DNA of 62,000 nt from NCBI GenBank assembly GCA_032718475.1, contig JAUCBJ010004767.1:1-62000 (forward strand). Direction: 5' to 3'. The stretch's first letter is position 1. The number at the start of each line of letters is the position of its first letter. A model generated the notes under the pieces. The model searched no databases. It saw nothing but the letters and a program-made list of their open reading frames with translations, and was not told where the DNA came from. The DNA is from Nemertoderma westbladi (taxonomy: Eukaryota > Xenacoelomorpha > Nemertodermatida > Nemertodermatidae). A program made the position numbers and the translations under genes. Positions 1 through 11,147 of this stretch are shown here, in pieces.

Positions 1-88
1 AATTAACATACTGTATAAATATATACTATATAAATATTATAAGCAATGTTTGAATTGAAGTTGAGTTAGAACATTTAAATGCAATGAG

Positions 89-790
89 TTAATGAGGACC
101 CGGACTATGGTAATATTGGTTTAACATCAGCCGACTGCATCGCGCAAGTAGCTTCTCCGTAGTTATTTCGTCGTCTATGTATTCTTCCCAATGTTGTTGT
201 AGCTTTCCCTCCGCTTTCTTTACATTAGCCCGTTGGTGTCGTATGACTGCCGACTGGCTTACAAGAGTCACCTGTAATGGGACCATCGCCGCCTCTCGGT
301 GGAGAAGCTCCAACAGTGTGTAGAACGGGAGGTGGTCTCGTTCAGCTCGTGTATTCAATCTCCGATGCCACCCTTCAACATCGTTATTAGTCCGAATACT
401 ACGACGGAATACCGACCACGAGTCGACGGTCCAAACTGCGTCTTGCAGCCACGTCTTTCTGATGTATGTGACCAGATTCATAATGGGCACTACACCTACC
501 GCCCTAGCTTCCAAGGTATCTAAGGTGGTCGGAATGTGTTCGTGTGGCAGATAAGGGAGCGCCAACAGCTTTCGTAAGAAGCGGTAAGTGTCGCCGTGCT
601 CCAGGTATACTGGCCGCAACCCCACGTCTGTCAACTTCTTAAACACTGCCTTGGTCCAGTGGAAATTACACCCACGTACAACCACATCTTTAAACACAAT
701 ACGTGCCGCCTTCCACGCCGCTTTCTCAAAGTCTGCCACCAATTCAACCAAGGCATACTCTTGCAGGATTGCGTGGAGTTCACTGAACAC
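89..790 (-). pseudogene. MULE transposase, C-terminal exon (decayed gene)
   Basis: This is the 3' exon of a Mutator-like (MULE) transposase, read right to left and ending at the stop near 89. The frame shows the second catalytic block (ADFEKAAWKAARIVF, followed by the C-x2-H motif in RGCNFHWTKAVFKK) and the third block with the catalytic Glu in RTNNDVEGWHRRLN. These are family hallmarks. A splice-acceptor-like TTTCAG lies at 791-796; a second AG a few bases inside the exon would keep phase with the upstream donor at 3527. The first catalytic Asp lies in a separate exon at 3528-3676, and an N-terminal zinc-binding exon lies at 4142-4247, all in the same orientation. The frame stays open through 904, but residues encoded above 790 look intronic. 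Identification is firm; activity is unlikely because of damage in the upstream exon. Confidence 0.8.
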
Positions 791-1711
791 CTGAAATTCA
801 AAATACTGTATATTAAACGATGTACAGTTATAATGTACACGTTGTGGGGTCTTCGAGCAGCACGTGTTCAAATGTTCAATGACTGAGCAGCGACTAATTA
901 ACAAATTTATGAGAGATTCATTGACCAGCTACCGACAGACCAATATTGTGACATATATTTTAGTTTAATGTTTGATTCAATTAGAGGCACAAATTAAAAA
1001 GGCTACAAATATATAGGGGTGAATAATTAAATTAGTCACCCATTTAGGCTTAAAAGGTAGCCAAATATAAGTTGCAATCTATATAAATTTTTGAATTCAG
1101 TAGTGTGGGTGTGTTGTGTATTGATTCCGTAGATTTCATGTTGAAATAGCGTTCATTAATTTAATTTCTATTTAATGATTCATGCATACTAATACACACA
1201 TTAAATTAGTTCGCGTGTGTTAAGTGTGTAAGATTTGATTGTTTCGTCACGAAACCATTAGGGCACAGAAACTGACGGATTCTTCGCGAATTTCGCAAAC
1301 GTCGCAAACTTCGGGAATTTGTTCTACAATTTTGACTCCTTAAGCAAAAGGGTCCCGAATGAGTTTTTTAACCTTTATTTTTTGTGATTTTGAGTGCTTT
1401 TTTTATACTAGTGAATATTCTAGAACCTTAGTAGATTTTTAATGGTATATAGCTAGTATTTTTTACTAGCTAGTAATTTTTGGAAATTATTTTCAACAGT
1501 TATTCAACAGTTTAACCTGAAATATCACGGACTTTCACATTTTTTATAATTTCAAAAAATACTAGCGAGCAAAAAAACACTAGCTATCATAAAAAACATA
1601 TCTACTAATGTTGTAGAACTTTCACCAATACCAAAAAAATTAAAAAACTCTAAAAAAGGATTGGTGAAAAATGGCTGGGGTGTCGACAGGGCGAAGTAGG
1701 GACCGTGTTGC
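791..1711. other. AT-rich intronic/intergenic sequence
   Basis: No coding signal, RNA gene or clear repeat is visible. If the three MULE exons belong to one gene, this is part of its largest intron. Confidence 0.5.
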
Positions 1712-1783
1712 TTAACCCCTTAGAGCCTATGACGTCCACTGCACGTCACAATGGACAGCACGCAGACGTGCAGTGGACGTCAT
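1712..1783. repeat. TTAA-flanked terminus with 19-bp perfect hairpin arms
   Basis: TTAA at 1712-1715 is followed by CCCCTTAGAGCCT, then a perfect inverted repeat: 19-bp arms at 1729-1747 and 1765-1783 around a 17-nt loop, built from TGACGTCCACTGCACGTC and its complement. TTAA plus a CCC-leading terminus with subterminal palindromes resembles one end of a piggyBac-type element or derived MITE. The matching right end (GGG followed by TTAA) was not found downstream, so this would be a solitary or decayed end. Confidence 0.45.
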
Positions 1784-1867
1784 GCTGGAATACATGTTTT
1801 ATTGGAAGGCTCTTGGAGTAGGTATACTGGTGGATAGTATTAATGACAACCACAGTACAGTAGTACA

Positions 1868-2407
1868 GACTGGCAGTAAGACCGACAGACAGACAGACTA
1901 GATTTATGTAAACGTGTAAACTGACATCAAAAATGAAATCAGCAACCCTTAAAACCACCATAGCGAGAATGTTGGTTAGTTAGTATACTTTCTTAAGTTT
2001 TCACAGACTGACTGACAGAAAGACCGACAGCCAGACAGACTAGATTTTTTTAAACGTGAAAACTGACATCTGAAATAAAATTAGCACCCATTAAAACCCC
2101 CATAACGAGAATGTTAGTTAGTTTGTATTATTTTTTAAGTTTTGACAGACTGACTGACTGACAGAAATACCGACATACAGACAGACTATATTTATGTAAA
2201 CCTGAAAACTGACATCAGAAATGAAATCAGCACCCCTTAAAACCCCAATAGCGAGAATGTTAGTTAATTTGAATTCTCTTTTATGTTTTGACAGACTGAC
2301 TGACAGAAAGACCGACAGACAGACAGACTAGATTTATGTAAACGTGAAAACTGACATCAGAAATGTAATCAGCACTCCTTAAAACCCCCATAGTGAGAAT
2401 GTTAGCG
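1868..2407. repeat. Tandem array, four ~143-bp units
   Basis: Four units, each containing ACCGACAGACAGACAGAC followed by a TAAACGTGAAAACTGACATC-like block and a run ending GAGAATGTTAGTTAG. The ACCGACA landmarks start at 1881, 2023, 2169 and 2311, giving periods of 142, 146 and 142 bp. Units differ by scattered substitutions, so the array is not very recent. It lies inside the presumed intron of the MULE gene. Confidence 0.85.
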
Positions 2408-3130
2408 ACAAGTTTTAATTATTAACCATATTTCGTAAGATATATTTTAAAACATTTATTTATTAATAATGCAATAACTGAATAACCAGATAACGGAACG
2501 ACAAACCGAATTGAAACTTTTAATTACTAATAATAATTGTGGTGAGAGGTGATGGAAATCAAGGATATATGTTGTTATGTTATGGAGCACGCGTTGGTAG
2601 GCACAGGCAATGAATTGATGTCTGTTGAGATGTATTGAAGGAGCACTATTCCTTCATTAGTAATAATATTAATGTCATTGAATAACTGATACCTAAACAC
2701 ACACACACACCCCCGTCAGCCAGTTCTATGGAGAGTGAGTGAATGTTTAGGGAATTAATGCTATCCTACCATCCCCAACCAGCAGCAGTCTGCCTCTAAC
2801 AGGCCAGGACATTCTCAGCGTTGCTAAGACACGGGAAGGAATTACTCCGTATTGACTGTCATTAGATGGTTAGAGCCTGCGTGTGAATTAATTGATAAAA
2901 ATGCAATTTTAATTGTAAATCAATAAATAACTATAAAACTTGACATTAATCTCGAGTATAAAGTAAAGACTTTGATAGAATGGGACACGGCGAATCTACC
3001 CATGTTAATTTTATACCAGATGGGATAAATGTTACCCCCCTAAATAATTAATTACCGATAGAAGAATCGAAATAATTCAATTCAACCATACAATTTAACT
3101 GAAGATATTAACTTCGATTATGGCTACCGA
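2408..3130. other. AT-rich non-coding sequence with a short CA run
   Basis: No gene is visible. A short (CA)n run followed by C5 sits at about 2697-2715. Confidence 0.5.
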
Positions 3131-3142
3131 CACACACACACA

Positions 3143-3193
<51 letters not shown>
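3131..3193. repeat. (CA)n microsatellite
   Basis: About 31 CA dinucleotides with one interruption (CATA), followed by CGTCACACACAG. Confidence 0.95.
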
Positions 3194-3197
<4 letters not shown>

Positions 3198-3527
3198 CAC
3201 ACAGACTTTTGAGAAACGGCCATAGTATAATTATATCAGTTCGCTGATGGCTCGCCATACGTGTCTCGCCCCACATCTACATACAATGATACACCCACAT
3301 ACTTTTAGGAGACTATTGTATACCCCTAAATACTAAATAGTTTTGTCCTTTACATTCACAAAAATTAAAATAAACAAAGTAACTGCAGGTCGTGGTATAG
3401 TTTGAGCTATAGAGTTACAGTAGGACACGGCGGCCCCTTTACTGTATAACGAATACTCTCACTATACATACAAAATCTACTGTACAATTTTATAAATTGT
3501 GTTCAAAATATTCATACTATAACTAAC

Positions 3528-3676
3528 CTTGACATAATAGGGGTTTGACGTCTGGACATAACGCAGAATGTCAGTGCCACTTGTTTCATGATGCTATCCT
3601 TGCGGACAAACGCATGGATAGACATCAGTTGGGCAAATGGTTCCTTCACCACCCTGAATGTACCATCGATATAACA
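3528..3676 (-). pseudogene. MULE transposase, exon with first catalytic Asp
   Basis: Read on the minus strand, this stretch encodes CYIDGTFRVVKEPFAQLMSI and then a block ending MSRRQTPIMSR. YIDGTF is the first DDE block of MULE transposases, and the MSRR block is also typical of the family. A donor-like AAG/GTTAGT lies at 3530-3523. Immediately 5' of the recognisable part the same frame holds two TGA codons, and no acceptor AG occurs between them and the conserved residues, so this exon looks truncated or mutated. It is collinear with the exons at 4142-4247 and 89-790. The product is recognised from conserved motifs; the exact exon start is not resolved. Confidence 0.65.
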
Positions 3677-3974
3677 CGTTCATCACTTATAAGGTATATG
3701 TACAAACATCACTTCGTTATATTAAAATTTTGGAATAAAACTACATACATACTTGTTGCAAAGTACTTTACAGTGTTCTGATCCTCGTGGCTTTATTTTC
3801 AATCACTCACTAACATTCGTTCGTGTAACAAAGCCACTCGGATCATCACATTGTAAAGTGCTACTTTACACACAAGTATGTAAATAGTTAAATTTATTTT
3901 GTACCACTATATCGCTGTACGTTTTATTAAAGAATTAAGCAACAAAAAAGCACCAATTTAAGAATTAAATTACG

Positions 3975-4107
3975 TATTACATGGGTAAAAAACGTGGAAC
4001 ATTTTTTTTCAATATTCTCTCGGCCCTTTATTAACCTCGCTGACGCTCGGTAAATAAAATGCCTCGAGAATAGTGAAAAAAAGTTCTACTTTTTTTCCCA
4101 TGTAATA
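3975..4107. repeat. 133-bp imperfect palindrome (foldback)
   Basis: The left end TATTACATGGG (3975-3985) is the reverse complement of CCCATGTAATA at 4097-4107, and the pairing continues imperfectly to a centre near 4041, where TTAACCTCGCTGACGCTCGGTAA is itself close to self-complementary. The length and shape fit a small foldback element or MITE. No convincing target duplication was identified. Confidence 0.6.
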
Positions 4108-4141
4108 AATAATTATGTTTTTAAAATGAACACTACTTTAC

Positions 4142-4247
4142 CTGAATTCCCACACTTCCGATGCTGCCATCGACTACACTCATCGCATTGCAGGGCTTCC
4201 TGCCTCCTTCCAACAATCCGTAGACAAACGACACAGTTATCTTCCAT
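4142..4247 (-). pseudogene. MULE-associated N-terminal zinc-binding exon
   Basis: An ATG at 4247-4245 opens a short exon encoding MEDNCVVCLRIVGRRQEALQ, then CDECSRWQHRKCGNS, ending at a consensus-like donor CAG/GTAAAG at 4144-4139. The C-x2-C ... C-x2-C-x3-W-x-H-x2-C pattern is a PHD-like zinc-binding module commonly found at the N terminus of animal MULE proteins. It has the same strand and order as the two transposase exons to its left, so I read it as exon 1 of the same gene. The segment expected between this module and the first catalytic Asp, often with a FLYWCH-type finger, was not found between 3,700 and 4,100. Confidence 0.6.
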
Positions 4248-4520
4248 TGTACAGAAAATCAAAATCAAGAAAAATACAGCAACAACAAGACGAGTAATCA
4301 AAATAAACGAAAGGCAGTAATGGATAAGAGCAAAATGAATTGCAATATAAAAGCAAGGCATGTGGTAATATAATATACAGCTGTATAAGCAATATGTCTT
4401 TGAGCTACAGAGCTAGTCTGTTTCCACCAATAGGATGACTTGGATGAGGGCGCCCTTTGGGCCTCCCTTGGAGGCCGTGTCTTTCGACTGGTTGTGGCCT
4501 GGCTATACTACGTTAAGGGC

Positions 4521-4655
4521 GACCCGACCCGACCCGACCCGACCCGACCCGACCCGACCCGACCCGACCCGACCCGACCCGACCCGACCCGACCCGACCC
4601 GACCCGACCCGACCCGACCCGACCCGACCCGACCCGACCCGACCCGACCAGACCC
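4521..4655. repeat. (GACCC)n pentanucleotide array
   Basis: Twenty-five perfect GACCC units from 4521 to 4645, then GACCA and a final GACCC. Because the unit is 5 bp and contains no stop in any frame, the array creates spurious ORFs on both strands (for example Asp-Pro-Thr-Arg-Pro repeats). These are not taken as genes. Confidence 0.97.
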
Positions 4656-5384
4656 TCTGCAAACGTAACATTTATTCCCGAACCCTTCCCTCCCCATAGT
4701 AATATGTGTTGAACAGACCCTTAGAGTTGCAATTAAGGACTGTAATCAGTTAACATAAACATACAGTATTAACCTTATTACATTACTTCAGTTCAGTTTC
4801 CGTTCTTAGTTAGAACGATACGTTCTACGCATTGTACATGTACGTAAATAGTTATTAGATAGATTTTTGACAAACATACGATTATGACTGTTTTACTATA
4901 ATCTAATACGTAACTCAAATTCTCTCACTGTATATCTATAATAATACAGTAATTATAATAGAACAACACACCTTACCGTATTATTTTATTTCTTCTTATA
5001 ATAATGTCCAATGCCATAACAAGGCTTAGTAGGCTTCCCTGTAAATATATAAATAAATGATTAATATTGACTTGCGGCCAGTAGGCCTACCGTTCTGCCT
5101 TTATCTGTTTATTTAGATATTCTTTGAAGTTTGAAATAGAATGATCAATAGCAGAAAAGTCTGATAGCAGGATAGTTGAACATTTAAATAGTTCGCATCT
5201 ACTACTGTACTGTAACTGTACTACAGTACTACCAGACTACCGACAGACCGGTATCAGTACTATCTTACTTACCGGTTCTGACTACCGGTACAGGCTGACA
5301 GGACTAATTATTGCTAATAACAAGTTTTATTGTTGGATGTTGTACTGTAGTTAACATTTCTGTAAGTTTTATTTTTCTTAAGAG
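4656..5384. other. Non-coding AT-rich sequence
   Basis: No gene recognised. Several TACCGG/ACCGGT palindromes occur at about 5250-5290. Confidence 0.5.
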
Positions 5385-5555
5385 GAGGAAACAGTCGCCA
5401 CAACAGATGCTATAGTTGCCACCACGGGGGACATCATTACATTATCTCGGAGGTCGAGACCACGCAGACCCGCCCCATCGCCAAAGCCAAGAGATCGCCA
5501 TGGACGACGACCACCCCTTAGGCAGAGCGAGCTGGATCTGAGGAGGGCGAATTAG
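5385..5555 (+). CDS. Exon-like ORF, unassigned
   Basis: A GC-richer island inside AT-rich sequence follows an acceptor-like TTTTATTTTTCTTAAG (ending 5382). One frame reads 56 residues to a TAG, beginning EETVATTDAIVATTGDIITL and continuing into an Arg/Pro-rich tail (SRRSRPRRPAPSPKPRDRHG). The compositional shift and the acceptor suggest a terminal exon or captured fragment, but I recognise no family, and chance is possible. Confidence 0.25.
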   Translation, partial: EETVATTDAIVATTGDIITLSRRSRPRRPAPSPKPRDRHGRRPPLRQSELDLRRAN

Positions 5556-5890
5556 ATCCTCCTACGGACTCCTCCAAGTACCCCAGCAAAGCCGCACTCC
5601 CGCATTACGTTGGTCGCGCTCTATATGTACATGCACATATATATGCACACATATACAGGTATCAGAATCATATATGTATGTATGTTTTTGAGCATAAACC
5701 AAGCAATCTGCAAATGTTTTTACTTCATATGTGGTTAGCAGGGTACAGTACATTACAGCATTACATACTGTAGTTATAATAAAGACATTTTTTCATTTTT
5801 TTCCATTTATAGTGAATGATTGTTATTTAATAAATATGTGGTGTTCAGATTTTATACAGTAATTATTTTAAATATCCTAAGGCGGGGGCC

Positions 5891-5915
5891 GGGGGGGGGG
5901 GGGGGGGGGGGGGGG
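5891..5915. repeat. Poly(G) tract, G25
   Basis: An uninterrupted run of 25 G. It is one of several long G/C homopolymers in this window. Confidence 0.95.
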
Positions 5916-6760
5916 CTGGAAGCAAATCCCGTCTTGGCGATTTGATATCTTGTTTAAATGTTAACGCATCATTACTTACAAAATATTTACGTCACCATAG
6001 TATTAATTGTACAGAAAACACATACCAATTATGGTAGTAATATTTTACACAAAACCTCCAATGAAATGACAGAATTCAGTGTCTCTCTTTTGGCCAATGA
6101 GAAGCAAGCTTGATTATCATTAGAACTAACTGTCAGCACTGCTTTATACAAGGAACGACTTATTTCAGTGTATTTACATGCATTCATTTCTTCATCAATC
6201 ATTCTGCACCGTGCCATAGTTGTACTGTTGTTGTCTGCACCTCCTACACCACTCTTAGTTCTGCAATGCTGTCCTGTAATGTTGTATCACTTTCTGTTTT
6301 ATGGAAGGTCTTTACTGTTACAGTGCTAACCTTTCCACCAGTAGGCCTACAGATTTTAACGAACGCTCCAATAATTACCCTAAGGAAAGATCGAACTCCC
6401 TATTCTGTGTACCAGTATTGATATCATACCTGCTAAAGCATAGACAGAGACGAAGATTAACCCAATCAGCCAATCAGTTATTCACAATCATCATCCGAAT
6501 AGGCAGGCTAACGCTTATCAGATTTACTCAGGGAAGTGATGCAGATGTTTCATTTCCTAATAGGGGTGTAGAGTCCTAAAAAGAGGCAATTGCCAAACTT
6601 TGGATATCGTACGTTTTTAATCGCACATACTGACTGACATACTGTACAGTAGGATACACTATATATACCGGTACCAGTACTGTCAGGCTGTACACATATT
6701 AATAAACTCTTTATATCGGAAATCGGAGTTGATCGGTGCTTCATAAAACTATTGACACTC
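5916..6760. other. Non-coding; probable LINE 5' region at its right end
   Basis: Only short, unconvincing ORFs. The last few hundred bases probably include the 5' UTR of the LINE that begins coding at 6761. Confidence 0.4.
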
Positions 6761-7865
6761 ATGGAAGCATCAAGACGACCATCTAGGAGTATTACAAACA
6801 CTCCACCACGTTCGACTTCCACCCGTCATCACCCTGTGGCTAACAACAAAAAAAACAAACGAAAGAGCATCGAGTGGAAACATACAAGCATCGAATGTAG
6901 CCTATGTACTTCTACCTGGACGGAGATACATGTTCCCTTGGACAAGGACACTAGTGGTAGAGAGTTCATATGCGGCTTCTGTTCTGCTGACTTTATGGCA
7001 AAATGTTAACTGGGTTCAATAAAGGTAGATGACCTGGATGCCGCAATTTCCCAACGGGTGACAGCTAATGTCACAACTATGATGGAAGATGATGCTGGTC
7101 CAAAGAGACTGGTGGCAATGGATGAACTTTCAACTTTACGGGCCGAAGTCGATGTTCGGTTTGGATGATTATGAATCAACACAGGCAGAAGTCCAGTCCA
7201 AACTGGAGGAGCTTGAGACTGCATCTAAGATAACAACTGCGGCTGCACGGTCTGGGGGGGAGACGTTAGGATTTACGGAGAACAATGAAGCTGGAGAAAA
7301 TCAAAGTTCCTGGACTGATGTGGTGAAGAAAAACAGAGTGCAGCTGCAACACCTGCAGGATACAGTTGCTAAATACCAATCGAATGCCGCAGCTTCCGCT
7401 ACTATTGAGAAAGTAATCCACCTAAATGACAAGAGGAAACTTAACGTCATTATCCATCGTGTTCCGGGTGACAACCAGGCAAACACAGTAAGCCAACAGC
7501 GAAAACTTGACGAAGTTTACTTAGAAAATAATCTGCACGAAAAGTTGCCTTTTCGGGGAATTCTAAGACTGGGAAAACACCGAGACAATGGCTCTCCACA
7601 TCCACTTTTACTCGCATTTAACTCTATTGAGGAAGCCAATACAGTTCTCTCCAGGAGATCTTTCGTAGTTGGGGACCTCCGCTTATATTTCGATCGTGAC
7701 CTGTCAAAGTTTGAGCGGGAAGCTGAGTTTAAATTGAGAGAAAGGCGGCGGGAACTCCAACGGCCCCGTCGTTTAGCTGCTAATCCGATTTCTGAATCTG
7801 ACAATGTCATGACGCCTACTGTATATGCGATCAGGTTGACTGACTATACTCTGGAAATAATGTGA
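6761..7865 (+). pseudogene. LINE ORF1, zinc-finger/RRM-like, disrupted
   Basis: The ATG at 6761 opens a basic N terminus, then a PHD-like Cys cluster (IECSLCTSTW ... FICGFCSADF). An in-frame TAA follows at 7007-7009; the same frame continues (KVDDLDAAISQRV...) to about 7165, where a one-base shift moves into the frame running to 7865. That last part has a short coiled region (about 7190-7380) and an RRM/transposase_22-like block (LNVIIHRVPGDN, then LLLAFNSIEEANTVL). Such proteins bind LINE RNA. The last codons overlap ORF2 by four bases (ATAATGTGA), consistent with termination-reinitiation. Two lesions make this copy unlikely to be functional. Confidence 0.7.
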
Positions 7866-9868
7866 CTGGGAGTGGTATCATTGCTAAGGAGTCAAATAAA
7901 TACAAAACCAAAATAATTTACACTAATGCGGACAATCTTTTAAATAAGATGACTGAACTCAAAGCTTTAGCTGCAACAATTTCGCCAGACTTAATTGCTG
8001 TTACAGAAACACTACCAAAAAACTATTATAAGTCAGCCATTGATGACAGTTGTTACTCCATACAAGGGTATAATGTGTTTTCCAATTTACTGCAACCCTC
8101 ATGTGAACGTGGAGTGTTGGTCTACTACAATGAGAACATGAGCTGCAGTGAGTACGAGACCAAGGAGCTTTCCACTAAATCCGATGATGGTGTTGAATCA
8201 GTCTGGATCTCCATATCATCTGGGAGTTCTAGAGACACGATTCTTGGATGTATTTATCGCAGCGGTAACCCAAAGTACTTCAACAATTGTCTACAGGTGG
8301 CAGACCTAATTGGTCATATCTGTACATCCAATAGACACAGCGATATAATCATGGTTGGCGACTTTAACATGCCTAATACGGACTGGGAAACTCTATCATC
8401 GTGTGATACTGGAGAAAATATTTTGTTGTCAAGCATCCAGGACAACTATCTCTTACAACATGTGGATCGACCCACACGGTTCCGACATGGTCAAACTCCG
8501 AATCTACTGGACTTAGTACTATCAAACAATGAATATTCCCTCGAACCGCTTGTTTATCACCCTCCCCTAGGTGCGAGTGACCACAGTGTAATTGAGTTCG
8601 ATGTGACAATTGCAAGTTCTGGAATAGTTCATACCAACACTAGACAATGTTATAACTTCGCGAAAGCAGACTTCACCCGCATCCGGTTGGACTTAACATT
8701 GACAAATTGGTCTAGACATCTCACAGATATGGATGTCCAATCATTGTGGTCCATGATCCACAGCAGGATATCAACATCATGTGAGAAACACATTCCAAAA
8801 GTTAAGCTTCGGAAAAGTGGGAATAATCCGCCTCAGTGGATGACAAGAGAAATTGGATCACTAATAAGAAATAAAAGGAATCTGTGGGGCTCTCACAGAC
8901 ATTATCAGAGTGATACATCTTACTCAAGATACAAAACAGCTAGGAACGAATGCACAATTCGAATCAGGGACGCACAACATAACTATGAAAAGGAGATTGC
9001 GAGGAAAGCATCCGTAAACTCTAAAGAATTCTGGAAGTTCATACAATCTAAACGTAAAACAAAGGCTGGTGTCTACGACCTAAAGGACACTAATGGAAAA
9101 CTGGTGACTACTAGTGAAGATAAAGCTACTGTTCTCAACATACATTACAGCTCAATTGCAACAGTTGAGGATACCAGTATAATACCATCTGTTTTGCATC
9201 CATATATTTATAAACACCAGTTAACGACTGTTGAATTCACACCATCTATAGTGTCTGAAGCGATCATGAAATCGAAACAATCTGGTGCGCCAGGCCCTGA
9301 TGGAATATACCCAATAATGCTCAAAGAGCTTTCCGCTGAACTTGCTGGGCCGCTTTCAAATCTGTTCCACAAATCCATGACCACCGAAACTATTCCTAAT
9401 GAATGGAAATTAGCCAATATCACCCCAATTTTTAAGAATGGCTTTAAGTATGACCCAGTCAACTACAGACAGGTGAGTCTGACGTCTGTAGTCGCAAAAC
9501 TCATGGAGCGCATTGTAGCAGATGTAATGTGGGGACATTACAAGGATAATTTCCTTTTAACAAACTCACAATATGGATTTCGCAAGGGTCGATCTTGTTG
9601 CCTCCAACTACTGGATGCTATTTACACCTGGTCACTGGCATTAGACAAACGCGAGTGTGTTGATATTGCCTACTTAGACTTTTCTAAGGCATTTGATTTA
9701 GTTCCGCACAGACGGCTTCTGAGTAAATTGGAGTCCCTTGGAATATCAGGTAACTTACTGGGATGGATTCGCAACTTCCTAAATGGAAGATATCAGAGAG
9801 TAGTCGTTTTAACGGCAAACAGTCTGATTGGCTTCCGGTCACCAGTGGGGTTCCACAGGGGGGGATAA
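7862..9868 (+). pseudogene. LINE ORF2: endonuclease and partial reverse transcriptase
   Basis: The frame begins with a GTG-overlapping start (no ATG) and reads 668 codons. The endonuclease is recognisable by TNADNLLNKM, TETLPKNYY, MVGDFNMPNTDW and ASDHSVIEF. RT follows, with SGAPGPDGIYP, NYRQVSLTSV, NSQYGFRKGRSC and YLDFSKAFDLVPHRRLL. The wording is typical of the CR1/L2 group. Near 9807-9810, in a TTTT run, the conserved RT sequence moves to another frame, so the annotated C terminus (from about VLTANSL) is out of frame: a one-base indel. The catalytic FADD block is absent because the element is cut at about 9868. A related, more decayed RT scrap lies at 52.1-52.5 kb. Confidence 0.85.
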
Positions 9869-9940
9869 ACTCTATAATATATTTAGTATTTATTTAATAT
9901 ACTAAATATTTATTTAGTATATATTTAATATATTTATTAG
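9869..9940. other. AT-rich junction between LINE and element A
   Basis: TTTAGTATATTTAATA-type simple sequence separates the broken LINE 3' end from the first base that matches element B (9941 corresponds to about 39,722). Confidence 0.6.
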
Positions 9941-11147
9941 GGTTTAGTGTACAGTGCTTTCCGAAAGTAATTATTGTAGGCATTATATTTGTGTTGTAAA
10001 GTGGTTGATAGGCACGTTCGATTAGCTCTATTAGCTTCTAGGTAGGAACACTCCGTGATACATAACGTAGAACCTATAGTGATACGGCTATAGGTCGTCA
10101 GGCGGTGGTATTTTCCTATCTGGACAACGCAGTGTATTTACTACTACTTATTATTTTCAAATACCGTAGTACCCTGTCCGTTGTAATAACCAGATTTCTA
10201 ACCCTTTGTTAGGCTGGTTTGTAGACTTCTTGTAAAATTACCCTAAAAATTCGTATTTTGTGTTTTTTGTAAATTTTTGTGTTTATTTAGAGATTGTAAT
10301 CTCACCCGAATTGTACGTAATCTGTAGTATTAAGTAACTTAGGTAAATTAGCATTATTTGTTTTAGTGTCCTATAAGTAACACTTCACTGAAAGCGCACC
10401 GCTTTGTGTAGTGATTACTCCCCAGAAATAATAACATTTATTTCAACATTGACAAAACCCATTAAACGGGTATATATATATTATAAATCAACTCAAACGA
10501 TTTATAAATAGTAGGCCTGCCATACAACAATTAGGTCTCAATATCAGTTGGACTACTGCTTAAATAACGGCAATAAAGTAAGTTAAGGTAACCAAGTAAC
10601 CCTTAAAATTCAGAAATTCAGTTATTTAAAATAATTGATATACCGGTATTTACAATAGGCTTATTATATTTATTTCTATAAATTTTAGGTTGAAATCATA
10701 CCGGTATTCTGTAATTAATTCTAGTTTGTAATTATACTTATATATATACACTATAAGTGTAAACTGCATACCGGTATTTACGATAGGCCTATTATCTTTA
10801 TTTCTATAAATTTAGGCTGAAATTATACCGGTACTTTATAATTAATTCTAGTCCAGAATTATACTTATATATGCTACAAACTGTAAGCTGTATACCGGTA
10901 TTCCCGATAGGCCTATTATATATTTATATATATTTGTGCTAAAATTACACCGGTATTCTGTGATAAAACTAGTCTGTAATAATACTTATATATACTATAA
11001 GCATACCGGTATTCTAATATATTATATATATCACGCTACGCTGAGTAGCAGTATCGGTAATTAATTACTAGGCTAGCAGTTAATACTGAATTACTAGACT
11101 TGCTTAGACTGTAATATAGCAGTAGGCATCCAACTGTACAAACGGAC
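9941..11147. other. Element A untranslated leader
   Basis: About 1.2 kb of non-coding sequence collinear with the leader of B, ending in a tandem array (10641-11015). Confidence 0.7.
10641..11015. repeat. Tandem repeat units of ~110-128 bp rich in TACCGGTA and TAGGCCTA
   Basis: TACCGGTATT landmarks at 10641, 10769, 10893 and 11004. Each full unit carries a TACCGGTATT...ATAGGCYTATTAT block, a TTTATTTCTATAAATTTAGG block, a second ACCGGTA and a TACTTATATATACTATAAG block. The corresponding array in B (40426-40680) has one unit fewer, so copy number varies between family members. Confidence 0.8.

Larger units (their letters stand above)
6761..9868 (+). mobile_element. CR1/L2-like LINE, truncated inside RT
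   Basis: A non-LTR retrotransposon with a damaged ORF1 (6761-7865) and an ORF2 (7862-9868) holding an apurinic-type endonuclease and the first part of a reverse transcriptase. Sequence stops matching a LINE just after the VPQG-equivalent block, before the FADD catalytic box. The 3' part of RT and the tail are therefore missing, the opposite of the usual 5' truncation, and the next 75 bp are AT-rich junction sequence leading into element A. Confidence 0.85.

Noticed and set aside
1868-2407. CRISPR-like array
   Set aside because: Direct repeats of ~143 bp without unique spacers in a eukaryotic intron; this is a simple tandem array.
4435-4712. Open frames encoding Asp-Pro-Thr-Arg-Pro or Gly-Arg-Val-Gly-Ser repeats
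   Set aside because: They are by-products of the GACCC array, which has no stop in any frame.
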